Part shown: positions 46,057 through 57,426 of the stretch, in pieces
Numbering within the stretch: the first letter of the stretch is position 1
Layout of the letters: each line of letters opens with the position of its first letter
Assembly: GCA_025529335.1 (NCBI GenBank)
Contig: JAMYHX010000103.1
Coordinates: 39,943 to 103,942 of the forward strand
Length of the DNA stretch: 64,000 nt
DNA from: Rhizopus sp. PT2906
Taxonomy: Eukaryota > Mucoromycota > Mucoromycetes > Mucorales > Rhizopodaceae
Direction of reading: 5' to 3'
Position numbers and translations under genes: made by a program
Notes under the pieces: model-generated
What the model saw: the letters and a program-made list of their open reading frames with translations, nothing else
Database searches by the model: none
What the model was told of the DNA's origin: nothing

Positions 46057-48655
46057 ATGCTCTTGTCCCTGACAAAGGTTTCCTTGTTGCGTCGGTATCC
46101 TAACTCCGCTAGAGGATGTCTTTACTCCACGTTGAAAGGTAAACTTTAAGAATAAAATAAAAGATAGAAAAAAATAACATTATAAAAAGATCGAAAGCCT
46201 CTTTTTGAAAAGATCTTGATTGCCAACAGGTAAACTAATAAACCATAAAAGAAGCGAGTCATTAATGAGGGCTTAAAGAGGTGAAATTGCTCTTCGTGTG
46301 ATGCGAACTGCCAAAGACCTTGGTATCAAAACTGTAGCTGTCTACAGTGAACCAGATACATATGCTCAACATGTCAAAATGGTAAATTAGAGAGAGAGAG
46401 CATATTGTGTGTGGCTATACAGAAAATGAACTGTTTCTTTCTTTCTTAGGCTGATGAAGCATTTTTGATTGGCCCTGCCGCGTCTGCCGAAAGTTATCTT
46501 CGAATGGATAAGATTTTACAAGTAGCCAAGATGACAGGTGCTCAAGCTATTCACCCTGGTTATGGCTTTTTGTCTGAAAACGCCGAATTTGCCGATCTTG
46601 TTACAGATTCAGGTATTGAATTCATCGGCCCTTCTGGTGATGCTATGCGTTCCATGGGCTCAAAGAGGTAAAAAAAAAAAAAATCTCGCTGAGAAATAGC
46701 AAAAATAACTAATGGGGATTTAAAGTGAATCCAAATTTATTATGGAGAAGGCAGGTGTGCCCGTCGTCCCTGGTTATCACGGTGAGAACCAAGACATCAA
46801 GTTCCTGAAGGAACAAGCCGACAAGATCGGTTACCCTGTACTCATCAAGGCCGTTAAAGGCGGCGGTGGTAAAGGTATGCGTATCGTTCGTTCACCTGCA
46901 GAATTTGAGGAAATGCTCGAATCCTCTAAGCGTGAATCCATAAAGTCCTTTGGTGACGACAAGGTATTGGTCGAAAAATACCTGGAAAGACCCCGTCACG
47001 TTGAAGTCCAAGTGTTTGCTGATAAGCTCGGAAATGTGGTTCATCTATTTGAGCGTGATTGTTCTGTACAAAGACGTCATCAAAAGGTGATTGAAGAAGC
47101 ACCTGCACCTGGTCTCTCCGAGGAGCTCCGTGCTCAATTAGGCGCCAAGGCTGTCGCTGCTGCACGCGCTGTGAACTATGAAAATGCAGGCACTGTAGAA
47201 TTTATTATGGACAATGTCGATAAGCAATTTTACTTTATGGAAATGAATACTCGTCTCCAAGTGGAGCATCCAGTTACTGAAATGGTCACGCAGACTGATT
47301 TGGTACGTTGGCAATTGGAAGTTGCCGCTGGTAATCCATTGCCAATGACGCAAGACCAACTTCGTCTTACCGGACACGCCTTTGAGGCCCGTGTGTATGC
47401 TGAAAATCCTAGAAAGTAAGCCCACGCACAAAAAAGGAGAAAAAAAGGGATTATGATTTTTAATATTTTCTTCCTCTCTCTTTTTGTTATTCCTTTTTAG
47501 TCATTTCCTCCCTGATACAGGACCACTCTTTAGCGTACGTACTCCTGAACCAAGTGAAAATCTTCGACTTGAGACCGGTTTTATCCAAGGCGATCAAATC
47601 AGCGTTCATTATGATCCCATGATCTCCAAACTTGTCGTTCATGGTGAGAATCGAAATGACGCACTCCGTCGATTCCGTCGTGCCTTGGAACAGTACCAGA
47701 TTGTGGGATTGAACACAAACATTTCCTTTATCAAGACTGTGTGTGAACATCCAGAGTTTATCAAGGGTGAAGTAGAAACTGGCTTTATACAGGTAAAGAA
47801 AGATGCATATAATATGATCATCTTCTCATGATCATTTTTTCTTGCAGCAATACGAAAAAGATCTCTTTAAGGATATGCAAGCACCCGATCCAACAACGCT
47901 TGCATTAGCAGCAAATGCACTTCGACTCAAGGAAATCGAGACTGTCAAGAAATCCACTTCTGGTAAGTTTAATAATAATAATAATATTAACCCCCTACTA
48001 AACCTTGCCATTTTAGATCCCTACAGTCCCTGGAATACACTTCCTAATGCTTTCCGATTAAACAATATCAACAGCAAGACATTCTCATTCACATTTAATG
48101 ATGAATCTTATGACATTGTTGCCTCTGCCAATGCCCAGAAACCAGAACTGGTTGATCTTGAAGTAAAGAAGGGCAACGAGTCCATCAAGAAGTTTACTGC
48201 TGTCGATAGCCATTTTGATCAAGAAGGTTTACTTGTCTCATGCATTGATAACAAACAAGTCAAGAGTAATGTAGTATTACACAATGAAAATGTTGTTGTC
48301 TTTGACGAGGTCAGTTGTTGTTTTTCTTTGCATCAAAACCTTAACTCTAAATCCAGCTTATTAGTCTGGTCGCACGACCTTCCAAATTCCTACACCTAAT
48401 TATTTATCAGCTATCGTTCATGGAGCTACCGCTGCAGGATCCGTAAAGACTCCTATGCCATGCAAGATTTCGCAAGTATTAGTTAAGCCAGGACAAATGA
48501 TCGAGAAGGGTGCTGCTCTGATGGTCTTGGAAGCCATGAAGATGGAACACGTCATTAAGGCACCTGTGTCCGGTACGATCGATCAAGTGTTGTATAATGT
48601 AGGCGACTTGGTTGGAGAAAATAAGAGTCTAGTGACATTCGCAGAGAATAAATAA
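46057..48655 (+). CDS. MCCC1: 3-methylcrotonyl-CoA carboxylase alpha (biotin) subunit
   Basis: Mitochondrial enzyme of leucine breakdown; carboxylates biotin and carries it to the beta subunit. Exons 46057-46138, 46190-46229, 46279-46381, 46450-46667, 46726-47415, 47501-47792, 47848-47962, 48017-48309, 48365-48655; 707 aa. The start at 46057 gives a clear targeting peptide ([20 protein letters not shown]); a later ATG would lose it. Biotin carboxylase: [67 protein letters not shown]. The biotinyl domain has [15 protein letters not shown] with the biotin lysine in AMKM. Length fits MCC alpha rather than pyruvate or acetyl-CoA carboxylase. GGPP synthase follows 228 bp downstream on the same strand. 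Confidence 0.95.
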
Positions 48656-48883
48656 AGAGAGATAGTTTAGAATATTTTTTTTCTTACTCCTGTTTGTCCA
48701 AGGAGTACAACTAAGAAAGAAAGAAAAAAATAGGGGGTGTAACAAAAAAGGCAAATTCAAAAGACTCGCTTTTGTTCACTTGGCTTGTCTTACGTTCAAG
48801 ATGGTTCCTTCTCATCAAATATAAAAGCAAACCTCCTTTATTCTTTTTATCCTTATTTCTTTTTATTTTATACATCGTAACTT

Positions 48884-50199
48884 ATGCTCACATTCACCAC
48901 AACTACAAACGGTTTAAAAAACACAGTTCTTTCTCTTGAAAGACAACAAACTGGTCTTGAATCTATTGACAAGCCTCAAGAAGATGTAATAAAAGAGAGA
49001 AATTGGTTGACTTGTTGTTCTAAACTTTCACGAATAGATCCTTCTTGAACCATTTCGCTATTTATGTGCTAATCCTGGTAAAGACATACGTTCCAAGATG
49101 ATTGAAGCATTTGATGCGTGGTTACAAGTACCCAAAGAAGACTTAAAAGTCATCACAAAAGTCATCGAAATGCTTCACAGTGCCAGTTTATTGTAAGTTC
49201 AAGCTCAGGGAGATTAGGTCACGAATAACATGTTGTGTATATAGGATTGATGATGTTGAAGATGACTCTGTGCTTCGTCGAGGAGTGCCTGCTGCGCATC
49301 ACATTTATGGCGTTCCTCAGACAATCAATTGTGCAAATTATGTTTACTTTGTTGCATTATCTGAACTCACTAAATTAAACAAGCCCAAGATGATTGATAT
49401 TTATACTGAAGAGTTGATCAATTTACATCGTGGACAAGGTAAACAAAGGGCGTATATTAATTCACTTTATAACAAACTTGTCAAGGCATGGAATTATTTT
49501 GGAGAGACACTTTGACTTGTCCCACAGAGAAGGAATTTCTTGATATGGTAAATGACAGTAAGTACCAAGAAAAAACAAGAAAAAGAAAAAAAAACAATAG
49601 TAACCCTCTCCTTTTTCAGAAACGGGTGGTCTCTTGAGATTGGCTGTCAAATTGATGCAAGAAGCCAGTCAATCGACAGTGTAAGTGATGTAGCTAATAA
49701 ATAAAAAGTCCATTCATACTTATCTTTATTAGTGACTACACTGGCCTAGTAAGTAAAATTGGTATCCATTTCCAAGTACGAGATGATTACATGAACTTGC
49801 AATCAAAGCAGGTAAGCAAAATAATAACAGCAAATAATACTGTTTGAAACTCATCGTCATGACCCCCAGTATGCTGATAATAAGGGTTTCTGTGAAGACT
49901 TGACTGAAGGAAAGTTCTCTTTCCCCATCATTCATTCTATTCGTACCGACCCTTCCAACCGTCAATTACTCAATATTCTCAAGCAACGTAGTAATTCGGT
50001 TGAACTAAAGCAGTTTGCCCTTCAATTGTTAGAAAAGACAAACACCTTTGCTTACTGTCGACGTTTCTTATCTGTCTTGGAAAAAGAAGCCAGAAATGAA
50101 ATCGCTTCTTTGGGAGGCAACAAGACGTTAGAGAGAATATTGGATGCTTTGAGTGTCAAGGAAGAAGAGAATGATGCTATCTTGTTTAGTTCCATCTAA
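48884..50199 (+). CDS. carG: geranylgeranyl diphosphate synthase
   Basis: Trans-prenyltransferase making C20 GGPP for carotenoids, sterol side branches, trisporoid pheromones and protein prenylation. Exons 48884-48985, 49038-49192, 49245-49438, 49486-49557, 49620-49680, 49733-49811, 49870-50199; 330 aa. Motifs: [20 protein letters not shown], first aspartate-rich motif [68 protein letters not shown] (second Asp motif, DDYxN variant) and [17 protein letters not shown]. This is the classic short GGPPS of Mucorales CarG type. Not in a recognisable carotenoid cluster; its neighbour is MCC alpha. Confidence 0.95.
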
Positions 50200-50574
50200 T
50201 AAAATAAGGTTATTTATAGTCTATATATCGTGTGTAACTATTTTAATTTCGTCTGCTTGAACGTCTCCCCCTTTCTCCTTATCCTCTTTCTCTCTCCTTT
50301 TCAATTTATCTCCATCTCAACCAGGTGCAGTAACATCTTTATTCTTATACAGAGTAATAAAGATAAAAGGGAAGGGAGAAAAGGTAAACCTAAAAGCTCT
50401 TTCTAAATCACATAAGACCATTTTTTTTCATTATAAATTTCAATTTGTACCTGTTCAGGCTTTTCATCCCCCGCTTATTGTTTCTTTTTGTGGTTCCAAA
50501 AGGTGTTTCTCTGGTTGCGTGGGTTTTTATTTTTATTTTTTTCTTTTTTCTTTGCTCTTCTTTTAATTAAAAGA
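50200..50574. other. intergenic, 375 bp
   Basis: CT-rich 50255-50330, T-rich before 50575. The frame upstream of the Sel1 ATG is open back to 50488 but begins without an ATG and reads T-rich leader. Confidence 0.45.
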
Positions 50575-52566
50575 ATGCCTCATTTACTTCCACTTTCTCA
50601 CTTGTTGTCAAGGTCAAAGACAGCCTTGATCAAGTTACAAAATAAAAAAAAGAAAACGACAACAACAACAACAACAACAACAGCAGATTACTTTTATAAA
50701 AAAGGCAATCGATATCTATTTGGCATAGACAAACATACGAAATCAGACCATTTGGCTTTTGTTTGTTATGCCAAAGCAGCTTCTCTTGGACACACACGAT
50801 CAGAAGGAATCGTTGGATTCTGTTATGAGTTTGGAATAGGTGTCCAAACAGACTTTGTTCAATCCGAGTATCATTATCAGTTAGCCGCTAAACGGTACCA
50901 GGACGGTTTAAGTATGGCACGATTAGCCTTTCTTAGAAAATATGGACGTCCTAATGTAAAGATTGATCGAGCAGAAGCCGAAGAGTGGACAGAACGTGTC
51001 AGACATCAGCCGAGTGCCGTTCAATGGATTGTGGAAGCAGCCACATTATATCATCACCCTGCTGCACAGTATGCACTCGGTGTTTGTTATCATGACGGTA
51101 TTGCCCTCCAGAAAGATGAGCATGCTGCCTTTCATTGGTATAAGGCAAGTGCCGAGCAAGGTCATGCACGTGGTCAAGGTATCCTTGGATACTGCTACGG
51201 CGAAGGCTTCGGCGTCAAAAAGAATGAAGTTGAAGCAATGAAATGGTATAGACTGTCTGCAAGTCAAGGTGAAACAGTGGCCATTTATAATATTGGATAC
51301 TGCTATGAGGAAGGCATTGGTGTTGAAAAAGATGTGCACGAGGCAGTCAAATGGTATAGACTGTCGGCTGAACAAGGAAATGCCTTTGGTCAGAACTCAC
51401 TTGGCTATTGTTACGAAGATGGTATCGGCGTTAACGTCGATTATGAGGAAGCTGCTAAATGGTATAGACTGTCTGCAGAACAAGGCTATCCCTGGGCTGA
51501 ATGCAACTTGGGATACTGCTATCAAAATGGCATTGGTGTCGAAAAGAACGATGTCTTGGGTGCTTACTGGTATAGAAAGGCTGCTTTACAAGGTCACGCC
51601 AGAGCCCAACATAATCTTGGATTCTGCTATCAGAATGGTATTGGCACAGAACGTAATGAAAAAGAAGCTGTTAAATGGTATCGACGCTCTGCAGAAAGAG
51701 GCAACATCTTTGCTTATCATTCTCTTGGTTACTGCTATCAAAATGGTGTCGGTGTTGACGTGAATGAGCAAAAGTCGTTCTTTTGGTATTATTTAAGTGC
51801 AGAAGAAAATCACCCACCTGCTCAGCTGTCTCTGGGATACTGTTATCGAAACGGTATTGGTGTTGACAAGGATGAAGCAGAGGCAGTAAAGTGGTTCAAA
51901 AAGAGTGCTGAACATGGTAATGCACTTGCACAAAACTCACTTGGCTTTTGCTTTGAAGAAGGCATCGGGCTGAAGAAAGACCCTGTACGAGCAGCTTACT
52001 GGTATCATAAATCAGCCCAGCAAAATAACCCGTGGGCACAGTGTAATTTAGGATTCTGTTACGCCAATGGAATAGGAGTACAAAAAGACAATACAAAGGC
52101 AGTCGAATGGTATCGCAAGGCAGCTGAACAGAATCATGCACGTGCATTAGACAAACTGGGAATGCATTTTCAGCATGGATTAGGAGTCGAACGTAACTTG
52201 GAAGAGGCATTTAGATTATTCAAGTCAGCAGCAGAACAAGATCATATCTCTGCACAGTATCACTTGGGTAATTGCTATGAAAGAGGCATTGGCTGTGAAA
52301 TAGATTTACGACAGGCCATTCATTGGTTTGAACGTGCTGCTTTGGGTAAGAGAACAATAATCATACTTATTCGCTCTGTTGCTCACACATCTTGTCATAT
52401 AGCTGGTTGTCGTAGCTCACATGAGAGGCTTCGAGTGCTGATCGTCAGAGAATGCTTTTTATTATCACCTGATGGAGTATCGATGTCATCTTCATTGGCC
52501 AACATTAATGAAGAAGATTTGATTTACTGTGGATTTATCATTGGTCACAGTGCTCCTGCTGCATAA
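50575..52566 (+). CDS. Sel1-repeat protein with 13 repeats
   Basis: 644 aa, exons 50575-52345 and 52403-52566. Residues ~30-45 form a Lys then Thr homopolymer (ACA/ACG microsatellite in the DNA). About 13 Sel1-like repeats then follow at 36-residue spacing, consensus LGYCYxxGIGVxKDxxEAxKWYRxSAEQG. The C-terminal ~60 residues are non-repeat (RLRVLIVRECFLLSPDGVS ... IGHSAPAA). SLR arrays form alpha-solenoid scaffolds, e.g. Skt5/Chs4 chitin synthase activators and ERAD Hrd3. Here no membrane helix or CAAX box tells which. The single 57-nt intron has no stop and is a multiple of three, so retention would insert 19 residues. Confidence 0.87.
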   Translation: MPHLLPLSHLLSRSKTALIKLQNKKKKTTTTTTTTTADYFYKKGNRYLFGIDKHTKSDHLAFVCYAKAASLGHTRSEGIVGFCYEFGIGVQTDFVQSEYHYQLAAKRYQDGLSMARLAFLRKYGRPNVKIDRAEAEEWTERVRHQPSAVQWIVEAATLYHHPAAQYALGVCYHDGIALQKDEHAAFHWYKASAEQGHARGQGILGYCYGEGFGVKKNEVEAMKWYRLSASQGETVAIYNIGYCYEEGIGVEKDVHEAVKWYRLSAEQGNAFGQNSLGYCYEDGIGVNVDYEEAAKWYRLSAEQGYPWAECNLGYCYQNGIGVEKNDVLGAYWYRKAALQGHARAQHNLGFCYQNGIGTERNEKEAVKWYRRSAERGNIFAYHSLGYCYQNGVGVDVNEQKSFFWYYLSAEENHPPAQLSLGYCYRNGIGVDKDEAEAVKWFKKSAEHGNALAQNSLGFCFEEGIGLKKDPVRAAYWYHKSAQQNNPWAQCNLGFCYANGIGVQKDNTKAVEWYRKAAEQNHARALDKLGMHFQHGLGVERNLEEAFRLFKSAAEQDHISAQYHLGNCYERGIGCEIDLRQAIHWFERAALGKRTIIILIRSVAHTSCHIAGCRSSHERLRVLIVRECFLLSPDGVSMSSSLANINEEDLIYCGFIIGHSAPAA

Positions 52567-52730
52567 CTCATCATTCTACACACACACAATTGCGCATTTA
52601 TGATAACTGTAAATTACACATCCTATACCACCGTTATTTTAAAGTACCGTTTATTTTTACTATTAATTTTTTTTCCCTTTTTTTTTTTTCATAATAATCA
52701 TTACAATAATAATAATAATAATAATAAAGC

Positions 52731-53249
52731 ATGTCATTTGAATCCAAGGTAGAATAGGAAATATATGTATATAATCTTTATAGATAATTAAGGTTGAGCA
52801 GATCAAGGATATTCAATCAAAATCAATGTCACCTATGGATGCTTATCTATCACAACAAGTCTATTCAGATCTTGTTTTGACAAAGAAATGGAAGCATGTT
52901 GATTATCAGTTTATAAATCAATTACAAACATGTATCTTTATGACTAAAGAACCAGGCACAGAAGTAAGTATGGTTGAGCTCAATGCGTCACTTTATTTAT
53001 ATCCTTAGGAATCACTCTACATCCTACCTTTTCCTGAGACCGAGTCATTATCATTAAAGAAAATAGCTACCTTATTTGATGCTATAAAGAGTGAAATGAC
53101 AATAGATATCAAGTAAGATAAACCGCATACAAATAGCTTTATTTCATAAACAAAACATGACATTTATATATAGCAAAATAACACTGGCTATTTGTTCATC
53201 AGATTCGACCATTGTGTATTATCACCTTCATCAAGGCCTTGCCACTTAG
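52731..53249 (+). CDS. SEN15: tRNA-splicing endonuclease subunit Sen15
   Basis: Structural subunit of the heterotetrameric tRNA-splicing endonuclease. Four exons 52731-52748, 52793-52963, 53009-53112, 53174-53249; 122 aa. The first exon holds only six codons (MSFESK). Then DAYLSQQVYSDLVLTKKWKH, LQTCIFMTKEP, ESLYILPFPETESLSLKKIA and the C-terminal LAICSSDSTIVYYHLHQGLA, which fits the Sen15 fold (ICSSDSTIVYY ... GL). Size is typical. Its stop overlaps the stop of the opposite-strand gene by four bases (53246-53249). An ATA/AAT repeat lies just upstream (52704-52727). Confidence 0.8.
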
Positions 53250-53917
53250 ATAAACCTTCCGGTTCGTTTGATCGTCTTGGATAATGCAATTGAGCTCATC
53301 ACCAATACAAATAAATTAGATGATCCTACTTCTTGAATGGCCTTTAACGTATACTGTGACCCTGTCTTTTGCCAATATGCATTCATATGTGCCCATGCAT
53401 TTCCAAGGGATGCCAACGTCAGCACGACCAGAGCAGACCTCTCTGAGGATTGTCTTCGCTCTTTTAATGCCAGTGCCGATAAAACACCGAGTGCTAAATG
53501 CATCACACCCAGTGCGCGAAAGGTATCGACAGCAATAGCCGTTGTTTGCTCAATCTGATATCGAAGTGATTTAGACGATGATCCAAGGGGCGAGGCAATA
53601 TAAATATATCTGTGTGTTGTCTTCCATGGTCGCGCCATGAGTGCTCTAGCTGCAATCAAGTGGTAGATCATATTGACAAGTAATGGTAAATTGTTATCCT
53701 TGAATATAAATTGTATACTGCTCTTGATGCAGTACTTTGTATGTCCTTTAATAAATGCCCATGTCGAGGGATTATCTTGAATTACTATAGGTTGGACATT
53801 ATTAATATCAACTGAAGGAGGTAATGGCTGCTTTGGAAGGAATGTCGGACGTTCTTTGGGTGGTGTTGGCAGTGAATCACTATGACTACTCTTATCCTTT
53901 GTTGGTTGACTAGACAT
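53246..53917 (-). CDS. uncharacterised multi-pass membrane protein
   Basis: 223 aa, single exon, MSSQPTKDKSSHSDSLPTPP start. The N-terminal ~60 residues are Pro/Ser-rich. Then hydrophobic stretches follow: LPLLVNMIYHLIAARALMA, LGVMHLALGVLSALALKE, SALVVLTLASLGNAWAHM and SNLFVLVMSSIALS, so four likely membrane helices. No family I can name with confidence; the LGVMHLALGVLSALAL...LVVLTLASLGNAW layout recurs in small conserved fungal membrane proteins. It overlaps SEN15 tail-to-tail and lies 115 bp downstream of NDC80. Confidence 0.75.
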   Translation of the reverse strand: MSSQPTKDKSSHSDSLPTPPKERPTFLPKQPLPPSVDINNVQPIVIQDNPSTWAFIKGHTKYCIKSSIQFIFKDNNLPLLVNMIYHLIAARALMARPWKTTHRYIYIASPLGSSSKSLRYQIEQTTAIAVDTFRALGVMHLALGVLSALALKERRQSSERSALVVLTLASLGNAWAHMNAYWQKTGSQYTLKAIQEVGSSNLFVLVMSSIALSKTIKRTGRFI

Positions 53918-54032
53918 AAAGTGGGTAATCTTAACAAAAAGAGGAAAAGAAAAGAAAAGAAAAAAGATGTGGGGTAATCCTTATTTTTCCAATTATGTCA
54001 TTTTGATCATAAAAATCACATGTCTGGTTTTT

Positions 54033-56256
54033 TTATATATCAAGTATCACTTCTGTTACAACTGATTCTTCCTTCTTTACTGCCACCCTATAATCTTCTG
54101 CTCTTTGATCAATATCTTCCAGAGCATGCTTCAGCTGGCGAACAAAGGACGCGTATATTTCATTTAGTTCATGCTTCCTTCTCTCTGCCTGTATTCTTGC
54201 TTCGCTCGCTTTCAGCTTGGTGTCATACAGCTTCATCCGTGCGTTTTCTAAATCAAGACTTATTTGCCTCTCTTTCTCTTGCATTGCCTTTTCTTCTTTT
54301 TCTAATGCCATTGTCATCTCGTCATGTTCTTTACGCCACATCTGAAATCAATGTCAGTGTATATTCTTTCTTTCTTTCTAAATAACTTACAAATTCTCTT
54401 TCTTCAAGTTCATGTCTTCTTCTTTCTACTATCTGTTGATCCAGGTGACGACTATTTTGTATATCCAATATCTTCTTGTCAATTGCTTCCAACTCTTCTC
54501 GTAAGTTGGAGTTCTTTTTGGTTATATCAAGCAATCTTTTGGATAATAGGTCAAAGATGTCATTAAGTTTGGGCTAATTTTTCATGAGATGACTATCTTT
54601 TGTATATCTTTTTTTTTTTTTTCTTACTATAGTCCTTGATTCATAATCCACAGGAAAGTCCTTATTTGGATCATCTGTTGTAGGATCAAACGTGATCTTT
54701 AATTGATCTTCTTGGATGTCGATGTCAGGTATAGCAGCCAATTTAGATATCAACGTATTATGCTCACTGATCAACGTTTCAATTTCACTCAACACCTCAT
54801 CACTCTTTTCCTTTTTGGCTTCATATTGCTTTTGAAGATCCTGTAGCCTTTTCTGTATCTTTGTGTATTCTGTCGATATTGTCTTATTCTCTTCTACAAT
54901 CGCATTGATTTTTTCAATCGTCAAGCCTTTACTTGTCAAGGCTTCCTTGATCTTTTCTATCTCTGTTTCTATCTTTTTTAATTCTCGTTCAAATCCTTGT
55001 ATCTGTTTTTCACTGCGAAGTCCAAGTGCTTGACTCTTTTCAATCTTTTTCTGCTTCATTTCACAATAAGCATTAAACTTTTCAATATCGGATTTAAGAT
55101 CTGTATTGGTCTTTTTCAAGTACGCTAGAGATGGCTGATAATATCATGAGTTCCTTCTGCCGTGTATATATATATATATATATATATGCAATAATTTACA
55201 TGATCTTTGTTATACTGATTCAATTCTTCTAATACTTTCTTTGAGTTTCGTTTAGACTTTTCCTCCATTTCATCCACCGTGGCATCCGTCGCATCTATCA
55301 ATTGAGCTTTAGTATAATAATCTTTGCTTTCTTTTTTTTTTGGAGAGAGGCTTTACTCAACGCATCTTCTAGTTCCTTATTTGACTCGATCAAATCTCTA
55401 CCACCACTCATTTCCTCTGCATAGGCACGACACGCATAAATGAAAAAGATCCAGTTAAAGTAATTCTCGTCAAACATATTATTTTCTACAGACACATCAT
55501 CCTCATTATCACCGACATGTTCATGTATCAGCTCACATGACTCTGTCAGCCAATGAAGTAATGCAAGTGATATAGGATACAAATGAGGCGCACCGATCGA
55601 CAAAAGCCCCTTGGGTGTGATCATATCGGCCAAGGGACAATGGATGTTCTTGAGCACCCTAGGCAGTTCCTCATGGAAATTTCTTCCTACTTCCAAATGA
55701 GGATCAAACCGCCTCAGGAGATGCTTGACCATATTATGAAACTCGTTGGTGGTGAATGCACGGAGACTACGTCGTATGGATGGTAAATCCTTGGCGTATT
55801 CAGTTTGGAATAAATAGCTGGATATCTTTGAAATATAGACCTTTTGTTGATCGAGGTCCTTGAATGGTTTCAAGTCATAGAGAGGTTTTCTTTCATGAGG
55901 TGCGTCTGTTGATGTCTGGTTGAATCGAGTGATGAATGGTGAAGGTCCTCCTTCGCTTAAAAGACTGGTTTGACTAGTTTGATATTAAAAAAAAGATGTA
56001 ATAAATGACATTGATTATCCATTTACCTTGATACTATGGATCTGTAATCTTCAAAGTCATGTAGAGCTGAAGTATGCTCATTCAAATATTGATCAGGTGA
56101 TGGTAAATTGTCCAAAAAGAAGCTCATCCTATAGGCTGTATTTGACGATAACCGTCGTATTTTATTGGATGTCTCTAATAGTGTGTCAATGCTTTGTCTC
56201 TTTTGGCTACTTTCAACACCAAAACTCATGATGGATCTTTTGTCATGGTGGTCCAT
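54033..56256 (-). CDS. NDC80: NDC80/HEC1 kinetochore protein
   Basis: Outer-kinetochore microtubule-binding subunit of the Ndc80 complex. Exons on minus: 56256-56027, 55973-55200, 55134-54628, 54573-54391, 54341-54033; about 655 aa. The N-terminal tail is basic. The calponin-homology domain has RRSLRAFTTNEFHNMVKHLL, VLKNIHCPLADMITPKGLLS, GAPHLYPISLALLHWLTE and NYFNWIFFIYACRAYAEEMS. A long coiled coil with the family's Asp-rich loop (DIDIQEDQLKITFDPTTDD) and a C-terminal helix follow. The frame breaks once, at the A10 run about 55331-55340: a 1-nt insertion or a 35-nt mini-intron restores it. All other junctions are GT-AG. Confidence 0.9.
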
Positions 56257-56263
56257 AACTGTC

Positions 56264-56298
<35 letters not shown>

Positions 56299-56421
56299 AG
56301 AGATCTAGAGAGAGAGAGGGACAAGTGTATAGAGAGAGAAAAAAAAAAATGTAATTGTTTCATCATCCGACAACAACGCGTTGAATGCGCGAACATACGC
56401 GTTGATTCCATGTTTATTTTA

Positions 56422-57399
56422 TTAGGGCAATAAAGTGTGTAGTTGACACTGATGAAATAGGTTGGCTTGATTTGAAGGTATTGGTTCACCAATAAGCTTT
56501 GTATTTGTATTATGAAAGTTGACAATGGATGAATCATTACGTCCACAACATACAATTGCTATAGTACAAGGATCAATATAAGTCATGTAAAAGGACCAAG
56601 AGTCAAGCCTTTTGCCTTTGAGATACAATTTGATCTATTAAAAAGGATGAGAAACTATATACTATGCAATTATATCGTTACCATATCATTCTCGTTCCTA
56701 AAATTCAACTGATCTAATTCCAAGGCAAGGCCAACGCCAATTGCTTTAATATAGCTTTCTTTGCATCCCCAAATTTCATAAAAGGTCGAAAGTTTATCAT
56801 AATTACTATTAGCAATTAAGCTCATTTCATCTATTGTCAACTATAATATACACAGATCAATATCACCTTATTACTTCAGATAGAAACACTATTACTTGTG
56901 ACTCAAAGAAATGAATGAATTCATCCAATGAATTATTTAAGCTATCTACAACAACAACATCCACACCAATACTCATATCCTTAATACAACCAAAGATAAC
57001 CCAATATCCTTCATGTGATATATTAAAGTCAATATTGTCGTAGTGTTTCTATATAATCCTATGTAAATACATTATACATATTTGCATCCTATTTACCAAG
57101 TATGGCTTCCCTCCAGGATGTCTATCAAACTCCAACTGTGACCAAGGAACATTAAAGTGTTTAGAGAAATAGTATCTACGTAACAATAAACCACCCAAGG
57201 TCAAATGCTGATCTCTAGCAAACTTGAATCTCAAAACAGAACTTTGTTCTTCGTTTGGTAACTTTTCAAGTGCTTCTTGAAACTATAATGTTGTTTCTTT
57301 ATTATCCCTTTTTTTTGCTTTTTTTTTTTTACTATTAATTACTTTGCTTCCTTCAAAAGCATTCTGAATGTTGAAGCATAATAAATCAGGCTGTGCCAT
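56422..57399 (-). CDS. 4'-phosphopantetheinyl transferase
   Basis: Activates acyl or peptidyl carrier proteins by adding phosphopantetheine from CoA (Lys5/AASDHPPT type; needed for lysine synthesis in fungi). Exons on minus: 57399-57343, 57282-57097, 57048-56896, 56840-56682, 56634-56422; 255 aa. Landmarks: RDQHLTLGGLLLRRYYFSKH, DRHPGGKPYL|KHYDNIDFNISHEG, GVDVVVVDS (first Mg-binding Asp) and the signature YEIWGCKESYIKAIGVGLAL (W-x-x-KE-x-x-x-K). The start codon is only 27 bases from the stop of the upstream WWE-like gene, so the promoter must lie inside that gene. Confidence 0.9.
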
Positions 57400-57426
57400 A
57401 AGGAAAGAAAAAAATAGAGTTTATTT

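Noticed and set aside
46116..46138. Later ATG as MCC alpha start
   Set aside because: Out of frame with the biotin carboxylase domain, and the upstream ATG at 46057 gives a clear mitochondrial presequence.
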